NCBI RefSeq assembly: GCF_036226405.1
Contig: NZ_CP108464.1
Span: forward strand, 930,001 to 994,000
Direction: 5' to 3'
DNA length: 64,000 nucleotides
Source: Streptomyces sp. NBC_01260
GTDB taxonomy: Bacteria > Actinomycetota > Actinomycetes > Streptomycetales > Streptomycetaceae
Both the position numbers and the translations under genes were made by a program. Shown here piece after piece: positions 41,480-49,692 of this stretch. The notes beneath the pieces were generated by a model. The model did not search any database. It saw nothing but the letters and a program-made list of their open reading frames with translations, and had not been told where the DNA came from. Numbering within the stretch: position 1 is the stretch's first letter; every line of letters begins with the position of its first letter.

Positions 41480-43744
41480 TCAGGGCTGGCTGACGAGATT
41501 GGCCACGTTCGAGGAGGAGTTGGAGGGACCGCCCCGACCGTTGATGACGTGGCGGATCGTTCCGGTCCCGCCGAGCGAGACGGTCACCATGCTCTGGAAC
41601 CGCACGTTCGGGTTGTCCGGGACCTCGAAGGCGTGCTCGGCCGCCACGGCCGGGTTCGAGCTGAAGAAGCAGTAGCTGCCGAGCCCGTACGCCTGATGGC
41701 TGGTGACCGAGGCCGCGACCTTGTAGGCGGCGTAGCCCTGGATGGAGCCGTTCATCCAGGACGCCTGGTCGGGCACGTCGTACGGCATCTCGTTCTGGTA
41801 GAAGTACGTGCGCCCGCCGTTGCCGTTCCAGATCGTCTGGTGCTTCTGGTAGTGCTCGACGAACAGTCCGTACATCGTCACGTCGTCGCCGTTGACGACG
41901 AGTCCGGTGTCCGCCTTGTTGCTGTTCCAGCCGATGCCGGTGCCGTGGTCGCCGCGCCAGATCCACATGTGGTCGCCGATGACGTGGTCGCTGTTGACCA
42001 CCAGGCTGGTGGTCGCCCGGCCCACGGCCGCGCCGCCGACCCGGAAGAAGACGTCGTGCAGCGAGGTCGGATTCGCCGCGTGCGCGGCCGAGGAGCCGGC
42101 CGGGCCGACCTCCATCAGGGTCGGGGAGTTCGTCGTCCCGGCGTCGAAGAGGATGCCCGCGACCTTGACCCCGTCGACGTCCGCCACTGTCATCGCGGTG
42201 ACCCCGTTGTCCGGAATGAACGTGGCGAGGCCGAGACCCAGGACGACGGTGTCGGGCCTGGTCACCTTCAGGGTCTGGTCGAGGTGGTAGACACCGGGGG
42301 TGACCAGCAGGTTCTTGCCCTCGGCCAGCGCGGCGTTGATTTGCGCGGCCGTGGCTCCCGCCTTCACGACGAAGAACTTGTCCAGGGAGAGCGAGGTGCC
42401 CGCGGCGTTGCCGCCCGCCCAGGTGGTGCCGGAGGCGTTGTCACGGAGGGCCGGGACGAACACCTGGTAGGCGCCGCTGCCGTCCACGTACAGGAAGGGC
42501 TTCTCCCGGATCACGGGGGCCTGGTTCACCGTGGTGTAGGGCGGGTTGGGGAAGCTGGTGGCCGGTACTCCCTGGCTGCCGACGAAGACCATGTTCCAGT
42601 TGGAGCCGGTCCAGCTGCCGAGCGTGGAGTTACGGGTGATCCACTGCTGCTGCGTACCGGACCGCACCTGGCCGTCGATCTTGGTGTCGGCCATGAAGCC
42701 GCCGCTCGCCCAGCCGCCGTCGTCCAGGGCCAGGTTGCCGCGCACATGCATGCGCCGGTACGGGGCCGCCTGGGACACGGCCCAGCGGTCGGTGCCGCCG
42801 GTCGGGTTCACCGAGAGGTTCTCGGCGCCGCGCCAGAAGTTCTGGGTTGCGTTCTGCGGCGGGAACCAGTCCGCCTCGGCGTGGACGGCGCCGTTGATCG
42901 TCACCGAGTCGGGCGACTGGCCGAGTCCGAGGACCTGGGTGTAGAAGCCCACGTTGACGTCGTTGCTGTACGTACCCGGCTTGAACATCACCGCGTAGCG
43001 CTGGTTGCCGAACTGGTTGGTCTCCTGCTGCCGGAAGATCGTGTCGAGCCGGCCCTGGATGGTGGACGACGGCATCGACGGGTCGAAGACCACCACGTTC
43101 GGCCCGAGGTCGACATCGCCCGGCGCGGTGGCGACCGGTGTGACCTGGAACCGCTGGGCCGCGGAGTTGTTGCAGGTGTACTGGACGAGCTGGACGCTGT
43201 CGGCCATGGAGGCGGCGGGCACGTCCAGGCACTTGCCGCTGTTGCGGTTGACGAAGTGGTAGGCGCCGCCGCCCTCGTCGACGGGCTGCCACTGCTGGTT
43301 GGTGCCGCCGCCGTACGCCCAGAGGTGGACGGCGGCGTTGTCGGCGGTGGACACGTTGCTGACGTCCACGACCTGGTTGGCGTCGTTGCGGTTGTTGATG
43401 CGCACGTAGCCGCCGCTGGTCGCGGTCAGACTCCACTGCTGGGCGGTGGAGTTGTTGCACGTGTACTGCTGGACGGCGGTGCCGTTGACGGTCGCGGCGG
43501 AGCGGGCGTCCAGGCACTTGCCGCTGCCGCTGTTGACGACGGTCGCCCAGCCGGTCGGCAGTGCGGCGGCCGCCGCGGCGGCGCGCGGGGCGCTCCCGGC
43601 CGGGACCGCGGCCGGGGCGGGGGTGGCGGCCAGGACCGACCCGGCGAGGGCGCCGACCGCGAACACCGCGGTCAGCGCCCGCCGTCGGCGGGTCGGCGAG
43701 GGGCCGGATCGGCCCTCCGTGGGCCTTCGGACAGATCTGAGCAC
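41480..43744 (-). CDS. Secreted ricin B-lectin / right-handed beta-helix protein
   Basis: This 754-residue protein has a signal peptide (RRRRALTAVFAVGALAGSVL and on to PAPAA), a ricin-type CBM13 domain at about residues 62-205 with Q-x-W repeats (TAQQWSLT, TNQQWQPV, AAQRFQVT) and two GKCLD motifs, then a beta-helix domain from about residue 210 (DLGPNVVVFDPSMPSSTIQG). It belongs to a group of Streptomyces secreted proteins that databases often mislabel as adenylyl cyclase or coagulation factor 5/8-like; no cyclase motif is present. Motifs such as MWIWRGDHGTG and VVNGDDVTMYGLFVEHYQKH suggest a glycan- or glycoside-active fold like pectate lyases. Its exact substrate is not known. It is third in the GH16-GH18 operon. 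Confidence 0.8.
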   Translation of the reverse strand: MLRSVRRPTEGRSGPSPTRRRRALTAVFAVGALAGSVLAATPAPAAVPAGSAPRAAAAAAALPTGWATVVNSGSGKCLDARSAATVNGTAVQQYTCNNSTAQQWSLTATSGGYVRINNRNDANQVVDVSNVSTADNAAVHLWAYGGGTNQQWQPVDEGGGAYHFVNRNSGKCLDVPAASMADSVQLVQYTCNNSAAQRFQVTPVATAPGDVDLGPNVVVFDPSMPSSTIQGRLDTIFRQQETNQFGNQRYAVMFKPGTYSNDVNVGFYTQVLGLGQSPDSVTINGAVHAEADWFPPQNATQNFWRGAENLSVNPTGGTDRWAVSQAAPYRRMHVRGNLALDDGGWASGGFMADTKIDGQVRSGTQQQWITRNSTLGSWTGSNWNMVFVGSQGVPATSFPNPPYTTVNQAPVIREKPFLYVDGSGAYQVFVPALRDNASGTTWAGGNAAGTSLSLDKFFVVKAGATAAQINAALAEGKNLLVTPGVYHLDQTLKVTRPDTVVLGLGLATFIPDNGVTAMTVADVDGVKVAGILFDAGTTNSPTLMEVGPAGSSAAHAANPTSLHDVFFRVGGAAVGRATTSLVVNSDHVIGDHMWIWRGDHGTGIGWNSNKADTGLVVNGDDVTMYGLFVEHYQKHQTIWNGNGGRTYFYQNEMPYDVPDQASWMNGSIQGYAAYKVAASVTSHQAYGLGSYCFFSSNPAVAAEHAFEVPDNPNVRFQSMVTVSLGGTGTIRHVINGRGGPSNSSSNVANLVSQP

Positions 43745-43799
43745 GGTTTACTCCTGTGCGGGTGACTGTGCGGGTGAGACGGTGCGATGGGCGGGACGG

Positions 43800-45200
43800 T
43801 CAGCCGGCGTACTGGGCGAACACCTTCGTGAAGTCCCAGGGCTGCTGGGAGACGCCCGAGCAGGTGTCGGCGCCGCCGCCGGTGCACGGGCGGTCCCGGT
43901 TGACGGACCAGAAGGTGAGCCGGGCCAGATGGCGCTGCTGGGCGTAGGCCAGGATGGTGCGGAAGTCCGCGACCGTCACCGTCTCGTTGTCGTCGGTAAT
44001 GCCGTTCATCGAGGAGATCCCGGTGTGCCGGTATGCCTGGTCGTCCGTGTATCCGTAGGCGTTCTTGACCGCGTTCTTCAGCCCTTCGGCCGCGCTGACG
44101 GTGAGGTTGCCCATGTTCTTGCCCGCCCCGCCGAAGTCGAACGGCATGATCGTCCAGCTGTCCACGGTCAGCCCGGAGGCCGAGGCCTTGCGGATGAGGC
44201 TGTCGTCGGGTCCGCTCTGGCCGGTACCGAACGTGACGTACAACTTGATGCCCGGGTTGGCGGCCTTCACCGTCTTCAGGGCGTCGACCGTGCGCTGCTG
44301 CACCGTGGCACTGGCGTACGCGTCGGCCTCGATGTCGATGTCGATCGCCTTGAGTCCGTAGGCGTTGATCACCTTCTGGTACGCGGCCGCCAGCTCGGCG
44401 GCGCTGGAGCAGGAGCTCTCCAGCTTGTTGCCGCTCCACCCGCCGAAGGACGGGATGACATCGCCGCCCGCGGCGCGGACGGTGTTCACCGTCTGCTGGT
44501 CGACACCGCCGGTCAGCGGCCTGCCGCCGTCCCACTGCGGGTTGCAGTAGCCGTTGCTGAGGACGAAGGCGAGCGTGAACCACTTGACGCCGGTGGCGTT
44601 CATGACCGTGGTCGGGCTGGGCGGGCTGCCCCAGCCGTTGTAGAGGTAGGGCGCGACCGCCATGGCCCCGGGACCGGCCGGGTCTCCCCCTCCTCCCCCG
44701 ACGGCGGGCGCGGTCCACTTCTGGTTGGCGGCCCCGGTGCAGGTCCAGATCTGGAGCCGGGTGCCGTTGGCCGAACTGTTCCCCGTGGCGTCCAGGCACT
44801 TGTCCGCCTGCGGGTTCACGATGTCGCGCGCGCCGCTCACGCTCCAGCGCTGGGCCGCCGAGCCGTTGCAGTCCCACAGCTGTACGACGGACCCGTTCGC
44901 CGTTCCGCCCGACGCGACGTCAAGACACTTGCCCAGCGCCTTGACCGTCCCGTCGCCGCCCAGGCTCCACTGCTGGGCGGCGGAGCCGTTGCAGTCGTAG
45001 AGCTGGACGGGAGTGCCGTTGGCGGTGCCGCCCGCGGCGATGTCGACGCACTTTCCGCCGACCCCGGTGATCTGTCCGGTGGCGGCGGCCGCGCCCAGGG
45101 CGGGCGAGCCGGTCAGCCCGGCGAGGAGGGCCGCGGCGGCCACGACTCCCAGGGCGCTCCGTACGGCGGGTGCGTGCCCGCGCAGCAGGTCTCGGCGCAT
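43800..45200 (-). CDS. Secreted GH18 chitinase-like protein with N-terminal ricin domain
   Basis: This 466-residue protein has a signal peptide (core ALGVVAAAALLAGLTGSPAL), a ricin-type CBM13 domain (about residues 42-165) with three Q-x-W repeats, a glycine linker and a GH18 barrel (about 175-466). The barrel starts MAVAPYLYNGWGSPPSP, and the active-site strand D-x-D-x-E is visible as LKAIDIDIEADAY. GH18 enzymes cleave chitin or related N-acetylglucosamine glycans. The ATG overlaps the stop of the GH16 gene by one base (TGATG). The ricin domain is nearly identical to that of the neighbouring GH16 protein. Confidence 0.9.
   Translation of the reverse strand: MRRDLLRGHAPAVRSALGVVAAAALLAGLTGSPALGAAAATGQITGVGGKCVDIAAGGTANGTPVQLYDCNGSAAQQWSLGGDGTVKALGKCLDVASGGTANGSVVQLWDCNGSAAQRWSVSGARDIVNPQADKCLDATGNSSANGTRLQIWTCTGAANQKWTAPAVGGGGGDPAGPGAMAVAPYLYNGWGSPPSPTTVMNATGVKWFTLAFVLSNGYCNPQWDGGRPLTGGVDQQTVNTVRAAGGDVIPSFGGWSGNKLESSCSSAAELAAAYQKVINAYGLKAIDIDIEADAYASATVQQRTVDALKTVKAANPGIKLYVTFGTGQSGPDDSLIRKASASGLTVDSWTIMPFDFGGAGKNMGNLTVSAAEGLKNAVKNAYGYTDDQAYRHTGISSMNGITDDNETVTVADFRTILAYAQQRHLARLTFWSVNRDRPCTGGGADTCSGVSQQPWDFTKVFAQYAG
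44717..45055 (-). repeat. Ricin (CBM13) module, copy 1 of a recent duplication
   Basis: This segment encodes the ricin domain of the GH18 protein and matches 45217-45555 at a constant offset of 500 bases, with long identical tracts (for example GACGCGACGTCAAGACACTT at 44911 and 45411). Confidence 0.85.
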
Positions 45201-46474
45201 CAACTGTTCACCGTCCACTTCTGGTTGGTGGCCCCGGTACAGGTCCAGATCTGGAGCCGGGCGCCGTTGGCCGAACTGTTCCCCGTGACATCGAGGCACT
45301 TGTCCGCCTGCGGGTTCACGATGTCGCGCGCCCCACTGACCGCCCAGCGTTGGGCCGCCGAGCCGTTGCAGTCCCACAACTGGACGACGGACCCGTTAGC
45401 CGTCCCGCCCGACGCGACGTCAAGACACTTGCCCAGCGCCCTGATCGTCCCGTCACCGCCGACGCTCCACTTCTGGGCGGCGGTGCCGTTGCAGTCGTAG
45501 AGCTGGACGGGGGTGCCGTTGGCGCTGCTCGCCGCGGCCACGTCGACGCACTTGCCGGCCAGGCCGGTGATGGTCCCCGAACCGGCCGGGGGCTGGCTGT
45601 CGCTGGTGGTGACGCGTACGTGGTCGACGACGAGTTGCTGGGGGAAGGTGGTGTTGTTGTCGGGGTCGCCGGGCCAGTAGCCGCCGACGGCGAGGTTGAG
45701 GATGAGGAAGAAGGGTTTGTTGAAGGCCCAGGTGTTGCCGCCGGTGTCGGCGGGGGTGCGGTGCTGGTAGACGTTGCCGTCGACGGACCAGGTGACGGAG
45801 TCGGGTGCCCAGTCGATGGCGAAGGTGTGGAAGGCGTCGGCGAAGGCCTGGCCGCCGGGGAGGGTGTATCCGGCGCCGATGCCCGCGGAGCCTGAGTAGC
45901 CGGGGCCGTGCAGGGTGCCGTGGACGGTGGAGGGTTCGAAGCCGACGTTCTCCATGATGTCGATCTCGCCGGAGTTGGGCCAGCCGACCTGTCCGATGTT
46001 GTCGCCGAGCATCCAGAAGGCGGGCCACATGCCCTGGCCGCGCGGGATCTTCATCCGGGCCTCGACGTGGCCGTAGGTCTGGGTGAACTTGCCCGAGGTG
46101 TTCAGCCGGGCGGAGGTGTACTGGCAGGCGCCGTACCAGCACTGGTAGTTGTTCGGGTTCTCCTTGCGCGCGGTGATGACCAGATGGCCCTGACCGTCCA
46201 GCGCGGCATTGCTGCTGCCCGCCGTGTAGTACTGCCGCTCATGGTTGTTGACGTTGTCACCGGTCTCGGTCTGCCATCTGGCGCCGTTGACCGCCGAGCC
46301 GGCGGAACCGTCGAACTCCTCGTCGAACGTCATGGTGGCCGAGGCCGCGGCGCCCGAGAGGGCGGGTGACCGCGCGGGGGCGCCGCCGCCCACGAGAGTA
46401 GTCGTGACCAGGGCAAGGGTCACAGCCGAGAGTACGGAGCGCAGCAGACGCCGCGACAAGCGTGGGGAGTCCAT
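45200..46474 (-). CDS. Secreted GH16 beta-1,3-glucanase with C-terminal ricin domain
   Basis: This 424-residue enzyme should hydrolyse beta-1,3-glucans (laminarin, fungal wall). After a signal peptide (SRRLLRSVLSAVTLALVTTT and following) comes the GH16 domain (about residues 47-290), with the catalytic E-I-D-x-M-E motif in WPNSGEIDIMENVGFEPS and the preceding GMWPAFWMLGDN. The C-terminal ricin-type CBM13 domain (about 298-424) has three Q-x-W repeats. GGAAGGGAG lies just before the ATG at 46474. It is the first gene of the operon with the GH18, beta-helix and small-protein genes. Confidence 0.94.
   Translation of the reverse strand: MDSPRLSRRLLRSVLSAVTLALVTTTLVGGGAPARSPALSGAAASATMTFDEEFDGSAGSAVNGARWQTETGDNVNNHERQYYTAGSSNAALDGQGHLVITARKENPNNYQCWYGACQYTSARLNTSGKFTQTYGHVEARMKIPRGQGMWPAFWMLGDNIGQVGWPNSGEIDIMENVGFEPSTVHGTLHGPGYSGSAGIGAGYTLPGGQAFADAFHTFAIDWAPDSVTWSVDGNVYQHRTPADTGGNTWAFNKPFFLILNLAVGGYWPGDPDNNTTFPQQLVVDHVRVTTSDSQPPAGSGTITGLAGKCVDVAAASSANGTPVQLYDCNGTAAQKWSVGGDGTIRALGKCLDVASGGTANGSVVQLWDCNGSAAQRWAVSGARDIVNPQADKCLDVTGNSSANGARLQIWTCTGATNQKWTVNS
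45217..45555 (-). repeat. Ricin (CBM13) module, copy 2 of a recent duplication
   Basis: This is the partner of 44717-45055, located at the 3' end of the GH16 gene. The two genes therefore place the same module at opposite ends of their proteins, but side by side in the DNA. Confidence 0.85.
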
Positions 46475-46509
46475 GACTCTCCCTTCCTGTGCATGAGGGG
46501 GAAAGAGAA

Positions 46510-46534
46510 TCTGTCATGCATATGACATGACAGA
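46510..46534 (-). promoter_or_regulatory. Inverted repeat in the leader of the CAZyme operon
   Basis: TCTGTCATG-CATATGA-CATGACAGA is a perfect 9-base-pair inverted repeat with a 7-base centre, 36 bases before the GH16 start codon. It can be an operator for a repressor or an RNA hairpin in the leader. Confidence 0.5.
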
Positions 46535-46677
46535 CGCAGGGCGCACTGGGACATGCCGAAGCTGCGCCGACCGGGGCGGGATGCCGCTTGGGGAGTGGGG
46601 CGAGTGCGGGTGGGAGTGCAGGCACGTGCGGTGAAATCACTGTGGGGGCACTGTGGAACTGCTGTGCACGGAGGCTT

Positions 46678-46738
46678 AATTCACTACGTGATTTAAGAAG
46701 TGAACCAATGGACTGTCAAGACCCTGGTCTGTACCAGT
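46678..46738 (-). promoter_or_regulatory. Vegetative-type promoter of the CAZyme operon with DasR-like box
   Basis: Read on the minus strand, TTGACA (46719-46714) and TTAAAT (46696-46691) are separated by exactly 17 bases, a near-consensus sigma70-type promoter. Just upstream of the -35 lies CCTGGTCTGTACCAGT on the plus strand (46723-46738), matching 13 of 16 positions of the DasR element ACTGGTCTAGACCAGT. A second palindrome AATTCAC-TAC-GTGATTT (46678-46694, one mismatch) overlaps the -10 and probable start. The predicted leader is about 210 bases. The remaining part of the 452-base gap 46475-46926 holds no supported gene. Confidence 0.62.
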
Positions 46739-46926
46739 ACACGTCCGCACCCTCACCCCGTCCGGCTTGGGCGGACATGCCTCAGGTGTCCACGCCACCA
46801 CTCACGGCTCACCGGCAACAGGCGCCGCGTGAACAAGAGTCAAAGGCGGTACGCCCGATGCGCGACTGCGACCGTCGACCTCATGACGCCCACCCCATCG
46901 CGGACCCCGCGCCCCGGCGCCCCGAG

Positions 46927-47493
46927 TCAGGCCGGACCGCCGGCCTGTCGCACGTGCAAGTGACCGTCCCTCGGAAAGGAGGGCGGCCAGGCCGGAAGGA
47001 CCCGGCGAAACCCGTACCGGGCCTTCTCCGCCACCCGGCAGGAGGCGGGATTGTCCACCTGGTGGAGCAGGTTGAGGCTTTCCAGGCCTTCGGCCGCGAA
47101 AGCCTGGAAAGCCCAGCCGGTGAGAGCCTCCAGAGCCCTGGGGGCCACCCCGCGACCGCGGGCGTGCGCCACCGTCCAGTAGCCGACCTCTGCGGACTCC
47201 CGGCCGGAACCCGCCCCCTTGATGACGACGCTGCCCACCAACCGCCCCTCGCCGGGACCGGGGCGCTCCTCGCGCACGGCGAAGCCCAGCCGCTCCCCGG
47301 TGACCCAGCCGCACCTCTGGACCTCCAGCCACCCCCGTACGTCCTCAGGGGTCTCCAGGGGGCCGCTCGCCCCACGACGCAACGCGGGGTCGCGGAACGC
47401 CTCGACCAGCGGCTCGATGTCCCCGTCACCCCAAGGGCGCAGCAGGAGCGCGGAAGCGGACGGCGTCGCGTCCACCCGCAAGGTGATGTTCAT
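46927..47493 (-). CDS. GNAT acetyltransferase (RimJ/RimL type)
   Basis: This 188-residue acetyltransferase has the RimJ/RimL layout: LLLRPWGDGDIEPLVEAFRD, the strand SAEVGYWTVAHARGRGVAPR with the acetyl-CoA-binding R-G-x-G-V-A turn, and LLHQVDNPASCRVAEKARYG with the conserved Asn. The substrate is unknown; relatives modify ribosomal proteins or small molecules. ATG 47493 is preceded by GGGGAGGA, 5-6 bases upstream, which fixes the start; the longer frame is not supported. Confidence 0.88.
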   Translation of the reverse strand: MNITLRVDATPSASALLLRPWGDGDIEPLVEAFRDPALRRGASGPLETPEDVRGWLEVQRCGWVTGERLGFAVREERPGPGEGRLVGSVVIKGAGSGRESAEVGYWTVAHARGRGVAPRALEALTGWAFQAFAAEGLESLNLLHQVDNPASCRVAEKARYGFRRVLPAWPPSFPRDGHLHVRQAGGPA

Positions 47494-47641
47494 CAAAGTC
47501 CTCCCCGGAAGGCTCATCCGATCGTCCCTCATCCCGTGAGCTGTGGTCCGTACGGTCACAGGTCTCGGACCAGGGGCCGCAGGAGCCCCACAGCGCATCG
47601 CGCCAGGACGGCACACGGCGCATGACACATGGCGACACAAC

Positions 47642-47660
47642 TAAGGTTAGGCTTACCTAA
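47642..47660 (+). promoter_or_regulatory. DmdR/IdeR-type iron box upstream of the DUF2470 gene
   Basis: TAAGGTTAGGCTTACCTAA closely matches the 19-base iron box TTAGGTTAGGCTAACCTAA (differences at three positions). It lies 27 bases before the TTG start at 47688, so iron-loaded DmdR1 should block the DUF2470 operon. Confidence 0.82.
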
Positions 47661-47687
47661 TTCACATCCGTTCAACAGGGAGTCCCC

Positions 47688-48407
47688 TTGAGCATCGAAG
47701 CCGACACAGACACCGTCCCGGCCGGGCCGACCGACGCGGAGCAGGTCCGCACGGTGCTGTCCCGCGCGACCTCACTGTCCCTCACCACGACCGGGCAGGC
47801 CTACGACCTGATCGGACTGCACTCGGTCAGCACCAAGGGGCAGGTCACCCTCCACCCCCACCCCGGCAGCCCCCTGGCCCAGGAGGCCGTCGACGCGCCC
47901 ATGCGCAGCCTTGCCGCCCTGCTGGAGTTCACCGACATCGCCCCCACCCCGCTGCGCGACCGCGTCCGCGCCAGGGTGACGGTCTCCGGCTGGCTGGCGC
48001 CCGCGGGCGGCGGCGCACTGCGGCTCGACGCGGCGCGGGTCTCCCTGCGGACCCCGGCGGGCGCGACGGATGTCGGGCTGGACGAGATCGCCCTCGCCGA
48101 ACCCGACCCGCTGGCCGTCGAGGAGGCCGCCATGCTGACTCATCTGGCCGACTCTCACGAGGAGTTGATGGCCGGCCTGCTCGGGCTCGCGGGATCCCGG
48201 CTGCCGCGCGGCATGATCCGGTCGCTCCCCCTCGCCCTGGACCGCCACGGCATCACCCTGCGCTGCGAGTACGAATCCGGCCACTGCGACCTCCAGTTGC
48301 TCTTCCCGGCACTCGCACGCGACGCCACCGACGCCGGTGAGCAGATCCGGCGACTCCTCACCGCACCCCGGAGCTGTGCGCACCAGCACCACCACTCACA
48401 CTCCTGA
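47688..48407 (+). CDS. DUF2470 domain protein (iron regulated)
   Basis: This 239-residue protein resembles proteins with the DUF2470 domain, which also forms the C-terminal part of HugZ-type haem-utilisation enzymes. The domain is in the C-terminal half, visible as [20 protein letters not shown] followed by the [20 protein letters not shown] strand. The C-terminus is His-rich (HQHHHSHS) and may bind metal. The N-terminal half is a split-barrel-like region with [15 protein letters not shown] 47688 is supported by GGGAG 5 bases upstream. An iron box lies directly upstream, and the gene overlaps the next by about 30 bases. Confidence 0.8.
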   Translation: MSIEADTDTVPAGPTDAEQVRTVLSRATSLSLTTTGQAYDLIGLHSVSTKGQVTLHPHPGSPLAQEAVDAPMRSLAALLEFTDIAPTPLRDRVRARVTVSGWLAPAGGGALRLDAARVSLRTPAGATDVGLDEIALAEPDPLAVEEAAMLTHLADSHEELMAGLLGLAGSRLPRGMIRSLPLALDRHGITLRCEYESGHCDLQLLFPALARDATDAGEQIRRLLTAPRSCAHQHHHSHS

Positions 48408-48765
48408 CCCCAACGCCTTTCTGCACAGCCATCTCGGCCGGCTGCTGCGCTCCACGGGCCGCGATCAGCTCATCGTGTGCGGTGTGCACGCCCATCTGGG
48501 TGTCCTGCTGACCGCCGCGGACGCCTTCATGAACGATATTCAGCCCTTTGTCGTCGCCGATGCCGTGGCCGATTTCTCCGCCGAGGAGCACTCCATGGCG
48601 CTTCGCTGGGCGGCTCGCAGCGCGGTGGTCCGCACGACCGACGGCCTGCTGCGCGATCTGCTGCTCGGCCGGGTCCCCCCGCGACGCGTGACGGCATCCC
48701 CCACCTCTGGAGAGACGGAACAAGATGACCGTACGGGTCGCGACGGCCGGAGCCGGCGTCCATGA
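48376..48765 (+). CDS. Isolated C-terminal part of an isochorismatase-family domain
   Basis: This ORF of about 129 residues aligns with the last half of isochorismatase (EntB/DhbB type): [38 protein letters not shown] and [20 protein letters not shown]. The N-terminal half with the catalytic Asp and Lys is absent, so it cannot be a standard isochorismatase. The C-terminus is charged and unstructured. The start is uncertain: GTG 48376 has a site only 2 bases away and GTG 48337 has none. It overlaps the DUF2470 gene upstream and the acetylglutamate kinase gene downstream in different frames, so translational coupling is likely. It could be a remnant or a functional short form. Confidence 0.68.
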   Translation: MRTSTTTHTPDPNAFLHSHLGRLLRSTGRDQLIVCGVHAHLGVLLTAADAFMNDIQPFVVADAVADFSAEEHSMALRWAARSAVVRTTDGLLRDLLLGRVPPRRVTASPTSGETEQDDRTGRDGRSRRP

Positions 48766-49645
48766 ACAGTCACCACGGCCCGGGAACGGGATACGGACGG
48801 AGCCCCGCACCGGCCCGCTCCCGCCCATGGACTTGCGGGGCCGGGTGGTGGTGGTCAAGTTCGGCGGCAACGCCATGGTGGACGGCTCGCTCCAGGAGAT
48901 GTTCGCGCGCGATGTCGTGGAGCTGTGGCACTGCGGCCTGCTCCCGGTGGTGGTGCACGGCGGGGGCCCGCAGATCAGCGCGATGCTCGACCGCCTCGGA
49001 CTGGAGGTCCGCTTCGAGGCCGGTCTGCGCGTGACCACCGAGGAGACCCTCGACGTGGTGCGGATGGTGCTGACCGGACGCGTCCAGCGTGAACTGGTCG
49101 GTGCGATCAACGCACATGGGCCCTTCGCCGTGGGCCTGTCCGGCGAGGACGCCCACACCATGACGGCCGTGCGCCGCTCCGCCCGGGTGAACGGGCTGCC
49201 GGTGGACATCGGCCTGGTCGGCGACATCGTGAACGTGGCACCGGACACCGTCCGTTCGCTGCTGGAGCTGGGCCGCATCCCGGTGGTGTCACCCCTCGCG
49301 CGCGGCACCGGGGGGCAGGTCTACAACGTCAACGCCGATCTCGCGGCGTCGGCCCTGGCGGTCGCCCTCGGCGCCGAGCGGCTGGTGATGCTCACCGATG
49401 TCGAGGGACTGTACGCGGACTGGCCGCACAGCACCGAGGTCATCGAGCGCCTGACCGCGGCCGAGTTGGACGGTCTGCTGCCGGGGCTGGCGAGCGGCAT
49501 GCTCCCGAAGATGGAGGGCTGCCTGCGGGCGGTCCGCGCCGGAGTGGGACGGGCGCAGGTCCTGGACGGCCGGGTGCCGCACGCCGTACTGCGCGGCACC
49601 CTGGACGAGAAGAGCCCCGGGACCACCGTCCTCCCGGACGCCTGA
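48725..49645 (+). CDS. argB: Acetylglutamate kinase paralogue (ArgB-like)
   Basis: This 306-residue amino-acid kinase phosphorylates N-acetylglutamate, the second step of ornithine/arginine synthesis. Motifs: [10 protein letters not shown] (Lys and phosphate loop), [28 protein letters not shown] and [14 protein letters not shown] with the second catalytic Lys. It is longer at the N-terminus than housekeeping ArgB. Other arg genes are not present here, so it is probably a second copy for siderophore precursor supply. ATG 48725 has GGAGAG 10 bases upstream and overlaps the preceding ORF by 41 bases. Confidence 0.9.
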   Translation: MTVRVATAGAGVHEQSPRPGNGIRTEPRTGPLPPMDLRGRVVVVKFGGNAMVDGSLQEMFARDVVELWHCGLLPVVVHGGGPQISAMLDRLGLEVRFEAGLRVTTEETLDVVRMVLTGRVQRELVGAINAHGPFAVGLSGEDAHTMTAVRRSARVNGLPVDIGLVGDIVNVAPDTVRSLLELGRIPVVSPLARGTGGQVYNVNADLAASALAVALGAERLVMLTDVEGLYADWPHSTEVIERLTAAELDGLLPGLASGMLPKMEGCLRAVRAGVGRAQVLDGRVPHAVLRGTLDEKSPGTTVLPDA

Positions 49646-49692
49646 GGTGCCAGTGGTGGCGTGCCCCCGGCGTCCGGGGCACGCCACCGTCG

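Noticed and set aside
41480..43744. Adenylyl cyclase function
   Set aside because: Related proteins are often labelled this way, but the sequence is a secreted ricin plus beta-helix protein with no cyclase catalytic residues.
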